DNA of 64,000 nucleotides. It comes from JAVDCA01 sp963819385 (GTDB taxonomy: Bacteria > Pseudomonadota > Alphaproteobacteria > Rhizobiales > Xanthobacteraceae). Positions within the stretch are counted from its first letter, which is position 1, and each line of letters opens with the position of its first letter. The DNA lies in the NCBI GenBank assembly GCA_963819385.1, contig CAWFVV010000006.1, positions 124,001-188,000 on the forward strand, written 5' to 3'. Shown here in pieces: positions 52,522 to 63,485 of this stretch. A program made the translations under genes and the position numbers. The notes under the pieces are model-generated. The model searched no databases. It was given only the letters and a program-made list of their open reading frames with translations, and was not told the DNA's origin.

Positions 52522-52603
52522 GGCGAATGGCGAGTGGCGGGTGACGGGTGGCGAATAGTAGAGGCCCTACTCGCTATTCGCCACTCGCTATTCGCGATTT
52601 GCT
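52522..52603. repeat. Inverted array of iterated 7-bp units
   Basis: Five direct heptamers lie at 52522-52556 (GGCGAAT, GGCGAGT, GGCGGGT, GACGGGT, GGCGAAT), then 12 bp, then five inverted heptamers at 52569-52603 (ACTCGCT, ATTCGCC, ACTCGCT, ATTCGCG, ATTTGCT). The two halves can pair as a long hairpin. It fills the gap between azlC and the next minus-strand gene. Confidence 0.85.
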
Positions 52604-52615
52604 ATCGGCCGAGAC

Positions 52616-53224
52616 TCAACCCACGTCACCGCCGGTGCGCGGACCGGACACGCGCTCGACGATCCACACCATCATGCGGCCGAGGGCCGCGAGCAGGAGG
52701 CCGATGAGCGCGGCCGCCGGCACGGTGACGAGGCCGCAGTAGAAGAGGTTGACGAACGTGACCTTGACCGCCTCGACCACCATGTGCGGCAGCGCGCCGA
52801 CGAGGTCGACGATCGACGGCCAGCCCGCATGGGTGAGCGCCGCGACCTCGACGCACATGGCGGCGATCGGAAAGATCAAGAGCGAGACAAGCACGATCGC
52901 GGCCGAGCCGCCCAGCAGCGACATGCGCCGCGCATGCGCGGTGAGGATCGGCCACAGCAGCATCGCAACCCCACCGACGATCGCCGACGGCACCCACCAG
53001 GGCGCGCCCTGCCCGCCGTCCGATGCGGCGTTGCCCGAGGCGAGCCGCAGGTCCGGCGCGAGCCCGAGCGGAACCTTCAGCACCATGCGCCAAGTCCAAT
53101 AGGCGATCATGCAGCCGACGGCGCCGGCGACGAGCGAGGTGAGCACCACCGCGATGCGGCGGACGGTCGGCCTCGACGATCCGAGGGGCGACGATTGCGG
53201 GAGCGAGACAGTGGTTGCGGTCAT
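52616..53224 (-). CDS. Multi-pass membrane protein of unknown family
   Basis: A 202-residue protein with about five helices (VVLTSLVAGAVGCMIAYWTW, AIVGGVAMLLWPILTAH, SAAIVLVSLLIFPIAAM, LFYCGLVTVPAAALIGLLLA). Short polar loops; no conserved catalytic motif. It is on the same strand as azlCD, separated by the heptamer array. The C-terminal MVWIVERVSGPRTGGDVG is cytoplasmic in a simple topology. Function unknown. Confidence 0.75.
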   Translation of the reverse strand: MTATTVSLPQSSPLGSSRPTVRRIAVVLTSLVAGAVGCMIAYWTWRMVLKVPLGLAPDLRLASGNAASDGGQGAPWWVPSAIVGGVAMLLWPILTAHARRMSLLGGSAAIVLVSLLIFPIAAMCVEVAALTHAGWPSIVDLVGALPHMVVEAVKVTFVNLFYCGLVTVPAAALIGLLLAALGRMMVWIVERVSGPRTGGDVG

Positions 53225-53426
53225 CGAGGAGCCTCATGACCCGTCCTGGGACACGGGCCCGCAACCTAGGCACCGGACGCGAAACACGAGTTAACCGCGG
53301 TTGGTCCGCGACGAATTCACGGGAACAGGCTTACCGGGCGATGAAACATGCCACGCAAATCGGTGTCTTGTTACGCATGCGGCCGCGGACCCCGTCCGCG
53401 GCCGCATCATCGCTTCGGCGCAATAC

Positions 53427-55853
<2,427 letters not shown>

Positions 55854-55934
55854 CAGTGTCTCATTGCTCGAGTTTGGCTTCCGTCTGGCCCCCCAAGGCC
55901 GTCATCGTCGAACCGCGGTTGGCCGCAGCCGTCT

Positions 55935-56345
55935 TCATTTCTTTTCCATCACGCACTGCAGAGGATGCTGGTGTTTGCGCGCGAAGTCCATCACCTGCGT
56001 CACTTTGGTTTCGGCGATCTCGTAGGTGAAGACGCCGCATTCGCCGATGCCGTGATGATGGACATGCAGCATGATTCGCGTCGCGTCCTCCCGGTCCTTG
56101 TTGAAGAAGCGCTCCAGCACGTGCACCACGAACTCCATCGGGGTGTAGTCGTCGTTCAACAGGAGAACGCGGTAGAGGTTCGGTCGTTTCGTCTGCGGCT
56201 TGGTCTTGGTGATGACCGCCGTGCCGGGCCCCTGCGTTCCGCCATTGCCGGTCCGCCGCTTGCCGTCGTCGCCCGCGAGCCGCGGCGGTATGCTGGCGAT
56301 CAAGTCGGCTGCCGGCGGCAGCGCTTGGCGAACGAATTCTTTCAT
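55935..56345 (-). CDS. clpS: ClpS adaptor protein
   Basis: A 136-residue N-end-rule adaptor for ClpAP. The conserved core is LLLNDDYTPMEFVVHVLERFF (residue stretch 62-82) with HHHGIGECGVFTYEIAETKV after it, including the substrate-pocket residues. The N-terminal 55-residue extension is Pro/Gly/Lys-rich; typical ClpS is about 105 residues, so the real start may be internal, but no other ATG is available. It lies just upstream of clpA. Confidence 0.95.
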   Translation of the reverse strand: MKEFVRQALPPAADLIASIPPRLAGDDGKRRTGNGGTQGPGTAVITKTKPQTKRPNLYRVLLLNDDYTPMEFVVHVLERFFNKDREDATRIMLHVHHHGIGECGVFTYEIAETKVTQVMDFARKHQHPLQCVMEKK

Positions 56346-56668
56346 GGCGTCGGTCGCAAGTCCCGGAACCTTCGAAGCGCGTGGATGCCCCCTCGACGGA
56401 TGGTCACCGCCTGAGAATGCCGCAAAGCCACGCGCAGGTGTAGGGTTAAATAATAGGCAACGGTCGCTTTCGCCACCAGACCGATTTCATTTCCTGCCGC
56501 CGGTCCGCCTGAGCCCTCCTGACAGGTCGAACGCAAGCGCGGCCCCACGCGGCCCTGGTTACGAATCCATTGCCTGAAGGGGGCGAAAATCGGGCGCTCC
56601 TGCAACGGAAATGCAAGTCCGCACCGTCATATTTCGCAGGCCAAGGTCTTCTAACGTGGAGAGACGTC

Positions 56669-58019
56669 ATGTTGTTCCAGCAATTTCTGGACGACCGCAG
56701 CGGAAGTGTCATGCCGCTGCTCGCCCTTGCCGCCATCCCGGTGGTCGGGCTGATTGGCGCTTCGGTGGATTACAGCCGCGCCGCCGCGATCCAGGCGACG
56801 CTGCAGGCTGCCGCTGATTTCGACCTCGCTCGCGATGGCCAAGACCGCTCCCGGGCTCAGCGCCGACCAGCTTCAGGTACAGGCGCAAGCCTACTTCAAC
56901 GCGCTGTTCGTCAACACGGGCGCCGCAGCGCCGGTCGTCAACGTTACCTATACGAACAATTCCGGTTCGCAAGTGGTGGTCAGCGCGAACAGCACGGTCA
57001 GCACGGTGTTCATGGGCATCATGGGCTTCAGCCAGCTGCCGATCGCCGCCTCGTCGACCGCGGTCTGGGGCAACACGCGGCTGCGCGTCGCCCTCGTGCT
57101 CGACAACACGGGCTCGATGAGTGCGGGCGGCTCCGGCACGACGAGCTCCCCCAACAAGATCCAGGCGCTGAAGACCGCTTCGCACAATCTGTTGAACCAG
57201 TTGCAGGCCGCAGCGACCAACGACGGCGACGTCTACGTCTCGATCGTTCCGTTCGCCAAGGACGTGAACGTCGGGTCGAGCAACTACGGCCAGTCCTGGC
57301 TCGACTTCACGAACTGGGACGCCGCCAACGGCACCAACGTGGTCACCGGCCAGAACTGCACGACCAACCGGTTCGGTCATCAGAGCTGCACCAACATCAC
57401 CACGTGGACACCCAACAACCACAACACGTGGAACGGCTGCGTCACAGACCGCGACCAGAACTACGACACCACCAATGCGACGCCGGTGAGCGGCGGCACG
57501 CTTTTCCCGGCCGAGCAGTACAACGCCTGCCCGGTCGCGGTCGTGCCGCTCACCTACAACTGGACGACGCTCGGCACCGCGATCGACTCGATGACGCCGA
57601 ACGGCGGCACCAACCAGGCGATCGGCCTTGCCTGGGGCTGGCAGTCGCTGAGCCAGACGTCGCCGCTCAATGCGCCGGCCGAGGACCCGAACTTCAAGTA
57701 TCAGCACATCGCCATCATCCTGAGCGACGGCCTCAACACGCAGGATCGCTGGTACGGCAACGGCTCGACCTGGTCCTCGCAGGTCGATGCACGCCAGGAG
57801 ATCGTCTGCGACAACATGAAGAACGCCGGCATCACGATCTACACCGTGCAGGTCAACACCGACAACGAGGCGGCTTCCGCAGTGCTGAAATATTGCGCGG
57901 GCACCAAGGCCGGGGTCGCCGACTCGAGCAAGTTCTTCCTGCTCACCACCCCGACCCAGATCATCACCACCTTCGCCCAGATCGCCACCAGCCTCTCGCA
58001 GCTGCGGATCGCGAACTGA
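56669..58019 (+). pseudogene. TadG-like vWA pilus-assembly protein, frameshifted
   Basis: Removing one T from the TTT at 56818-56820 joins two frames into a 449-residue protein. The N-terminus SGSVMPLLALAAIPVVGLIG, ASVDYSRAAAIQATLQAAAD is a TadE/TadG membrane anchor; after the join it continues STSLAMAKTAPGLSADQLQ. The vWA domain has the MIDAS motif LVLDNTGSMS. GTGGAGAG precedes the ATG at 56669. It is a paralogue of the next gene (58297-60024), sharing the QDRWYG..., IYTVQVNTDNEA and KYCAGTKAGVADSSKFF blocks, but lacks the Cys-rich insert. Confidence 0.85.
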
Positions 58020-58296
58020 TAGTCGCTCAAACGCCTGCGGCGGACCTGACGGCGTCGGCCTCGCGGCCGGCGCCGTTTTTGCTGGGGGCACGGCAGCCGA
58101 TCCTGGACAATTTTAATGGTTGGCTTTCGCCATTTTTCACGATTTCCGTGCGAAGCATTTCTCGACATGAAAAATGACGCGGAAACATCGGCTTGACCCG
58201 AGTTTCCACGATCGGATTAGCCAATAGTTTTACTTCACTCGCTAATCTTTCACGTGTGTTCACACATCAATCTCGTGTGGTCAGGTGTCCATGTAG

Positions 58297-60024
58297 ATGA
58301 ACGCGATCATCGCAAAACTGCGCGCAGCGTACCATCGGTTTGCCAGCGACCGCCAAGGCAACACGCTCGTCACCTTCGCGCTCGCTTTCATCCCGCTGGT
58401 CGGCCTCATGGGCGCCGCAGTCGACTATAGCCGCGCATACGCAATTCAGACCACCATGCAGGCGGCAGCCGACACCACCGCCCTGATGGTGGCGCAGAGC
58501 GCAACCAGCGAGACCGCCAACGATCTGCAGACCCAGGTGTCAAGCTACTACACGGCGCTGTTCACCCGCACCGACGCGACGAACCTGCAGGTCGTCGGAA
58601 CCCACACCACGGCGAACGGTTCGACCGTGGTGGTGACCGCGACCGCGACCTACAGGACGAGCTTCATGGGGGTGTTGGGCTTTTCCCGCCTGCCGCTCGC
58701 CGCCAGCTCGACAGCGAGTTACGGCAATCTGCGGCTGCGGGTCGCCCTCATCCTCGACAACACCGGCTCGATGGCAAGTTCCGGCAAGATCACGGCACTC
58801 AAGAATGCGCTTAACCAGGCGAACACCGGCCTGCTCGCTCAGCTCAGGGCGGCTGCCGTCAACGCCGGCGACGTGTACGTATCGATCATTCCGTTTGTGA
58901 AGGACGTGAACGTCGATCCGAGCAACTATTCGGCCAACTGGATCTATTGGGACGACGCCACCCATTCCGACAACACGTCGTGGGACGCGCAGAACGGCTC
59001 ATGCAGCTCGGGTTTCTCCCGGGACCGGAATTCCTGCGTCACCTCCTCGGGCGGCTCCTGCAGCCTGTCGGGCTTCAACAGCCAGTCCTCGTGCACCGGC
59101 GCGGGTACCTGCAGCATCTCCGGCTATAATACGCAGAACTCCTGTCTGGCCGCCGTGGGCGCTTGCAGCATCTCCAGCTACACAAGCCAGACCACGTGCC
59201 AGAGCGGCGGCACCTGCAGCATCTCCGGCAACAACAACCAGAGCAGCTGCACGTCCGCCCACGTATGCTCGGATCCGTCCCATACGTCGAAAACGTCGTG
59301 CCTGAACCACAACGACACGTGGCTGACCGGTGTATGGACCACCGGGGTATGGACCGCCGCGACGTGGACGGCCGGAGTCTGGACGACCCCGACGTGGACG
59401 CCCAACGGCCATAGCACGTGGAACGGCTGCGTGATGGACCGTGGCGACCCGGGCGCCCCGAATAGCGGCAATTACGATACCAACTCGACCGCGCCCTCGA
59501 ACACCAACACGGCAACGCAATACGCCGCCGAACAGTATTCGGCGTGCCCGCAGGTGGTCATGGGGCTGAGTTACGACTGGACCTCGATGACCAGCGAGGT
59601 CAACAACATGGTGGCCAACGGCAACACCAACCAGGCCGTCGGATTGCAACTCGGCTGGATGTCGCTTGTCGGCGGCGGGCCGTTCACGATGCCGGCCGAG
59701 GACCCGAGCTACGTCTATTCCCATGTCATTATCCTGCTGAGCGACGGCCTCAACACGCAAGACCGCTGGTACAGCAGCGCCTCCTCGATCGATGCGCGCC
59801 AGCGAATGACCTGCGACAACATCAAGAGCTCCGGCATCACGATCTACACCGTGCAGGTCAACACCGACGGAGAGGCGACGTCGTCGGTCTTGCAATATTG
59901 CGCGGGGACCAAGACGGGAGTGGCCGATGCGAGCAAATTCTTCCTGCTCACGTCGTCGACCCAGATCGTGACCACCTTCCAGCAGATCGGCACGCAGCTG
60001 TCGAAGCTGCGCATCGCCAGGTAA
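58297..60024 (+). CDS. TadG-like vWA protein with Cys-rich repeat insert
   Basis: A 575-residue secreted/surface protein. The anchor DRQGNTLVTFALAFIPLVG is near the N-terminus; vWA MIDAS is LILDNTGSMASS. Residues about 236-335 hold six repeats of 16-18 residues with two Cys each (CSISGYNTQNSC, CSISGNNNQSSC...), followed by five pentapeptides (GVWTT, GVWTA, ATWTA, GVWTT, PTWTP). The end matches its upstream paralogue. Tad-type pili (Flp) need TadE/F/G minor pilins, but no tad ATPase or prepilin genes are near. Repeats may bind metal or form disulfides. Confidence 0.88.
   Translation: MNAIIAKLRAAYHRFASDRQGNTLVTFALAFIPLVGLMGAAVDYSRAYAIQTTMQAAADTTALMVAQSATSETANDLQTQVSSYYTALFTRTDATNLQVVGTHTTANGSTVVVTATATYRTSFMGVLGFSRLPLAASSTASYGNLRLRVALILDNTGSMASSGKITALKNALNQANTGLLAQLRAAAVNAGDVYVSIIPFVKDVNVDPSNYSANWIYWDDATHSDNTSWDAQNGSCSSGFSRDRNSCVTSSGGSCSLSGFNSQSSCTGAGTCSISGYNTQNSCLAAVGACSISSYTSQTTCQSGGTCSISGNNNQSSCTSAHVCSDPSHTSKTSCLNHNDTWLTGVWTTGVWTAATWTAGVWTTPTWTPNGHSTWNGCVMDRGDPGAPNSGNYDTNSTAPSNTNTATQYAAEQYSACPQVVMGLSYDWTSMTSEVNNMVANGNTNQAVGLQLGWMSLVGGGPFTMPAEDPSYVYSHVIILLSDGLNTQDRWYSSASSIDARQRMTCDNIKSSGITIYTVQVNTDGEATSSVLQYCAGTKTGVADASKFFLLTSSTQIVTTFQQIGTQLSKLRIAR
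58999..59400. repeat. In-gene tandem repeat: six Cys units and five WT units
   Basis: This DNA encodes the repeat block of the TadG-like protein. Cys units of 48-57 bp follow C-S-[IL]-S-x3-x-[QK]-x-[ST]-C-x4-6, then 15-bp units encode [GAP]-[VT]-W-T-x. The DNA copies differ in many third positions, which suggests the repeats are maintained for the protein, not recently duplicated. Confidence 0.85.
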
Positions 60025-60080
60025 ATCGGCCAGGTAAAATCGCGCGGGAGGACGACGCCCCTCGCCCGCCGCACAAACGA

Positions 60081-60106
60081 AAAGCCCGGCCGAACGGCCG
60101 GGCTTT
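60081..60106. terminator. Bidirectional intrinsic terminator
   Basis: AAAGCCCGGCCG (60081-60092) pairs with CGGCCGGGCTTT (60095-60106), flanked by A and T tracts on both sides. It lies between the convergent TadG-like and phasin genes and can terminate both. Confidence 0.9.
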
Positions 60107-60133
60107 TGCATTCCGAATGTCTGACGCGGCGAG

Positions 60134-60475
60134 TTACTTCGCGATGCCGTTCGCCCGGCCAAGAAAGCTCTCGAAGGGCTTGTAGCTCTCCTTCGTCAGG
60201 TCGGCATAGAGCTCGCCCATCCGGCTCACGTTGGCGACGAAGCCCTCGTAGGCGGTCTTCGCGTAGTCGGTCTGGATCTCGATGGCCTTCTCGAACGACT
60301 TGGCGCCGAACAGCTTCTCGGCCGCGGCGGTGCCTTCCTCGAACGACTTCTTCGAGTAGTCGGCAACTTCGACCGCGATGGCCTGGACGCCCTTCGACAC
60401 CGCGCCGAACGACTTCATCGCGACGTCCATATTGTCCTTGCTGATCTTCTGCAGTTCATCGAAATTTTTGAGCAT
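60134..60475 (-). CDS. Phasin family protein
   Basis: A 113-residue helical protein (KNFDELQKISKDNMDVAMKS, KSFGAVSKGVQAIAVEVADY, KSFEEGTAAAEKLFGAKSFE) of the Phasin_2 type, coating polyhydroxyalkanoate granules. The heptad-like amphipathic helices fit. A promoter with TTGACT and a TGC..GCA dyad lie upstream, resembling phasin control by the PhaR repressor. It is convergent with the TadG-like gene. Confidence 0.9.
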   Translation of the reverse strand: MLKNFDELQKISKDNMDVAMKSFGAVSKGVQAIAVEVADYSKKSFEEGTAAAEKLFGAKSFEKAIEIQTDYAKTAYEGFVANVSRMGELYADLTKESYKPFESFLGRANGIAK

Positions 60476-60549
60476 TTTCGGTCTCCCGGCTCGCCCGTGG
60501 GCGGCGCTGTTTTGCTGGTGTAGGTCGTCGGCCCATCAGCCTTGCGATT

Positions 60550-60578
60550 GACATATATCGCACTGCACAAAAAGTCAA
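60550..60578 (-). promoter_or_regulatory. Candidate phasin promoter
   Basis: On the minus strand TTGACT (60573-60578) is followed 17 nt later by TATGTC (60550-60555), or at 15 nt by TATATG. It lies about 75-100 bp upstream of the phasin start. No mapped start is known. Confidence 0.5.
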
Positions 60579-60584
60579 GAAAAA

Positions 60585-60601
60585 ATATTGCAACGCAATA
60601 T
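60585..60601. promoter_or_regulatory. PhaR-like dyad upstream of the phasin gene
   Basis: ATATTGC (60585-60591) and GCAATAT (60595-60601) are perfect inverted arms around AAC. The TGC-N3-GCA core (60589-60597) matches the PhaR-box core TGCRNYGCA reported for Bradyrhizobium, although the flanks do not match. It lies just upstream of the -35 box, a place where a repressor or activator could act. Confidence 0.5.
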
Positions 60602-60834
60602 CATTAACGTCCGTTTCCAATTCCTTAATCGGATTAACCGTTTAGCAACTGCAACAACATACGGTGATTGACTGTGCTGTGGCGGTAACGCCGCATCAAG
60701 GCGGGCCTTATAGGCAAAGGGAGGTCGCTACGCCGCCTTTTTTACGTCAAGCCGCAAGGCTACTGGACGACTCACGGGGAAGTGGGACGTCCGGCGCACG
60801 GGGCGCTCAAGCGAGCAACGGATCAGGGGACACC
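60602..60834. other. Divergent intergenic region upstream of dac
   Basis: About 230 bp (360 bp counted from the phasin start). It holds AT-rich TTAA motifs (60625-60628 and 60634-60637) and the leader of the carboxypeptidase gene, with AGGGGA at 60825-60830 as ribosome-binding site. No ORF is convincing; an in-frame extension to 60664 has no support. Confidence 0.4.
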
Positions 60835-62559
60835 ATGTTGCGCGTTCAGCGTTGCATTTCGAGGGGATTCGGCCATTCGGTCTTCCATTCGGCCTTGGGT
60901 CTGCTCGCGGTCGCCACGGCGCTGACCGCCGCCACTGGTCCGGCCGATGCGCGCCGCTACCGCCACGGCGTGCGGCACTACGTTCACGTCAGTCACCACG
61001 TCAGTCATCATTCGGTGCGCGAGAGCGGCTACAACCCGCCGCAGTCCTCGATCGTGGTCGACGCCAATTCGGGCAAGACGCTTCAGGAGAACAACGCCGA
61101 CAGCCTGCGCCACCCGGCCTCGCTGACCAAGGTCATGACGCTCTACCTGCTGTTCGAGCGTCTCGACTCCGGCAAGATGAAGCTCTCCACCATGATGCCG
61201 GTGTCCGAGCACGCCTCCGAGCAGGCGCCGACCAAGCTCGGCCTCCGGCCCGGCCAGACCCTCGGGGTCGAGGACGCGATCCGCGGCATCGTCACCCGCT
61301 CGGCGAACGACGCCGCGGTGGTGATCGCCGAGGCGATCGGCGGCGACGAGGAGAGCTTCGCCAAGATAATGACCGCGAAGGCACATGCGCTCGGCATGGC
61401 GCACACGACCTATGTCAACGCCTCCGGCCTGCCCGACGACGACCAGATCACCACGGCGCGCGACCAGGCAGCGCTCGGCCGCGCCATCCAGGATCGTTTC
61501 CCGCGCTATTATCACTACTTCTCGCTCCCCTCCTTCACGTTCCGCGGCGAGGAGATTCGCAATCACGATCACCTGCTCGGCCAGTACGGCGTCGACGGCA
61601 TCAAGACCGGCTACACGCGCTCGTCCGGCTTCAATCTCATCACCTCGCTTCATCGCGATGGGCGCCACCTCGTCGCTGTCGTGCTGGGCGGCAGTTCGGC
61701 GCACGCGCGCGACGCGCATATGCGCGAGCTGATCGAGGCCCACCTCGATGAGGCCTCGGCGCGCCGCACCGCGCCAGTGCTCGCCGAAGCCGAGGAGCCC
61801 GTGCGTGTCGCGACACGCGGTCTGCGTCCCGCCGCCCCGGCCGCGCCGGCTGCCAGCAACTACTCGCTCGCAACCGTGTCCTCGATTCCGGTGCAGGCTC
61901 CGTCCGCGGCGCTCCAAGGCCCCGTCATGGTGGTCAAGCGGCACGTTACGGCGGCCGGATCGACCGAGCCGATCCGCCCGATCGCCGTGAAGACGATCAA
62001 GGTCAAGCTGGCGCCGGTCAAAACCGCCTCGCTCGCGCCGCCCGCCGCGATGGTCACCGTCAGCGACGAGACCGGCGCGACCGCCACCCCGGCGCCCGCT
62101 CCGGCCGCGCCGCAGCAGCCGCCGCCGGCAGCGCACCCCGCTCCATCCTCAGCGCAGCAGGCGCCCGCCGCCTGGCCGATCGTTGCGGCCGCCGCCCAAG
62201 CGGCACCGCCGGCGCCTGTCGTAACCGCGAAGGCCGAGCCGGTCGCGCCGCCTCCGCCCGCCGCCCCTGCGCCCGCGCCCACCCGCGGCCTGCAGCCGCA
62301 AGCGCATGCGCCGGCCCACACCGGCTGGATCATCCAGATCGGCGCCTTCGGCACCGAGAGCGAGGCGAAGCAGCACCTCGACGCGGCGCAGAGCAAGGTG
62401 AGCCTTCTCGGTCACGCCGATCCGTTCACCGAAACCGTGACGAAAGGCGACAAGACCTATTATCGGGCGCGTTTTGCGGGCCTCGAGAAGGATCAGGCCG
62501 AGGAGACCTGCCGCAAGCTGCGCCGCAGCGACTTCGCCTGCATCACGGTGAAAAACTAA
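60835..62559 (+). CDS. D-alanyl-D-alanine carboxypeptidase with SPOR domain
   Basis: A 574-residue S11 peptidase (DacA/PBP5 type). A signal region (residues about 20-40) and a His-rich segment are followed by the active-site SLTK in HPASLTKVMT, SAN in VTRSANDAAVV and KTG in GIKTGYTRSSG. A long Pro/Ala linker leads to a C-terminal SPOR domain (WIIQIGAFGTESEAKQHLD) that binds denuded septal peptidoglycan. It trims the terminal D-Ala of muropeptides in the periplasm, at division sites. Confidence 0.94.
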   Translation: MLRVQRCISRGFGHSVFHSALGLLAVATALTAATGPADARRYRHGVRHYVHVSHHVSHHSVRESGYNPPQSSIVVDANSGKTLQENNADSLRHPASLTKVMTLYLLFERLDSGKMKLSTMMPVSEHASEQAPTKLGLRPGQTLGVEDAIRGIVTRSANDAAVVIAEAIGGDEESFAKIMTAKAHALGMAHTTYVNASGLPDDDQITTARDQAALGRAIQDRFPRYYHYFSLPSFTFRGEEIRNHDHLLGQYGVDGIKTGYTRSSGFNLITSLHRDGRHLVAVVLGGSSAHARDAHMRELIEAHLDEASARRTAPVLAEAEEPVRVATRGLRPAAPAAPAASNYSLATVSSIPVQAPSAALQGPVMVVKRHVTAAGSTEPIRPIAVKTIKVKLAPVKTASLAPPAAMVTVSDETGATATPAPAPAAPQQPPPAAHPAPSSAQQAPAAWPIVAAAAQAAPPAPVVTAKAEPVAPPPPAAPAPAPTRGLQPQAHAPAHTGWIIQIGAFGTESEAKQHLDAAQSKVSLLGHADPFTETVTKGDKTYYRARFAGLEKDQAEETCRKLRRSDFACITVKN

Positions 62560-62691
62560 ATTTACCGATCGACCGTATGATCTTGGGAAATCGAAGAACC
62601 CTGATGGGCATCGAGGCGTTGTGGTTGATGTTGTGTAACGCGTAGCGGATGGGCCGCTGGACAGGAGGCCGGCCCCATCCGTCGAGTGGAG

Positions 62692-63391
62692 TTAGCGATG
62701 GCGGCGAAGAAGAACCTCTTTGGCCTCATTGATACGAGCGGCGAGGTACGTCGGCCCCCCCTGGTCGGGATGCAGTTTCTTCATGAGAAGTCCGGTAGGC
62801 GTGTCCGATTTCCTCAGCACCCGCCCCCGGCTCAAGGCCAAGGAACTGATAGGCCTCCTCTTCGGTCATTTTGCCGGAACTCGCCGCGCCGCGCTGCCGC
62901 GCGTCCGCACCGCCTTGCGCGTGCTCACGCCGTCCGGCGCCGCGGCGGTCACGATACGCCATCAATAGCTGCCGGCTCGCCGGATCGAATTCCGCCATCA
63001 GCGCATTGAGCGTCGCGTCGTCGAGCGCGTCGAGATCGGCGCCAGCGCGACGGCCCGCGATCACGCGGCCCCGCATCGCACCGGTCGTGTGATCGATCGT
63101 CACCTCGATGAACTTGGTGCGCTGGCTCGACACCGGGCTGGGGCCGACCGACCAGCCAAAGAACGAGAGGCCCTTGGTCCAGCCCAGCAGCGCGAGCCCC
63201 ATCAGCCCGAGCGGAATGCCGAGCGCGAGCCCGCCGCGCAACGTGAGGAACAAGGCCGCGATGATGGCGAGGATGCCACCGGCCTTCTGAACGAGCCCGG
63301 CCGTGCCGCCGGGATTGGCCTTCACGTATTTACCCGTGAGCCACAGCACGACCACAAGCGCCACGATGCCGACGAGCACCAATTCTACCAT
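62692..63391 (-). pseudogene. Membrane-anchored J-domain protein, frameshifted
   Basis: A 232-residue protein results if one base is removed at 62787-62791. The N-terminus has two helices (ELVLVGIVALVVVLWLTGK, GGILAIIAALFLTLRGGLAL); the C-terminal J-domain starts MTEEEAYQFLGLEPGAGAEE. As read, it then runs out of frame; in the neighbouring frame the rest MKKLHPDQGG... with the HPD motif and NEAKEVLLRRH continues to a stop at 62692. HPD activates DnaK, so this is a DjlA-like co-chaperone. The start at 63391 avoids a 10-residue extension. Confidence 0.85.
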
Positions 63392-63485
63392 TGCGTCTTT
63401 CCGAGACGGATCTCGCCCCACCGCATGATTTGGCGCGGCACGGCCGAACGCACAACATGGCTCAACGATGGTGGCCTGCCTAGGG

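Noticed and set aside
60625..60637. TTAA-N5-TTAA near the carboxypeptidase start, possible CtrA site
   Set aside because: The CtrA box needs a 7-base spacer; here it is 5.
62686..63009. Plus-strand frame starting MELAMAAKKN
   Set aside because: Antisense to the J-domain gene; the minus strand carries the HPD motif.
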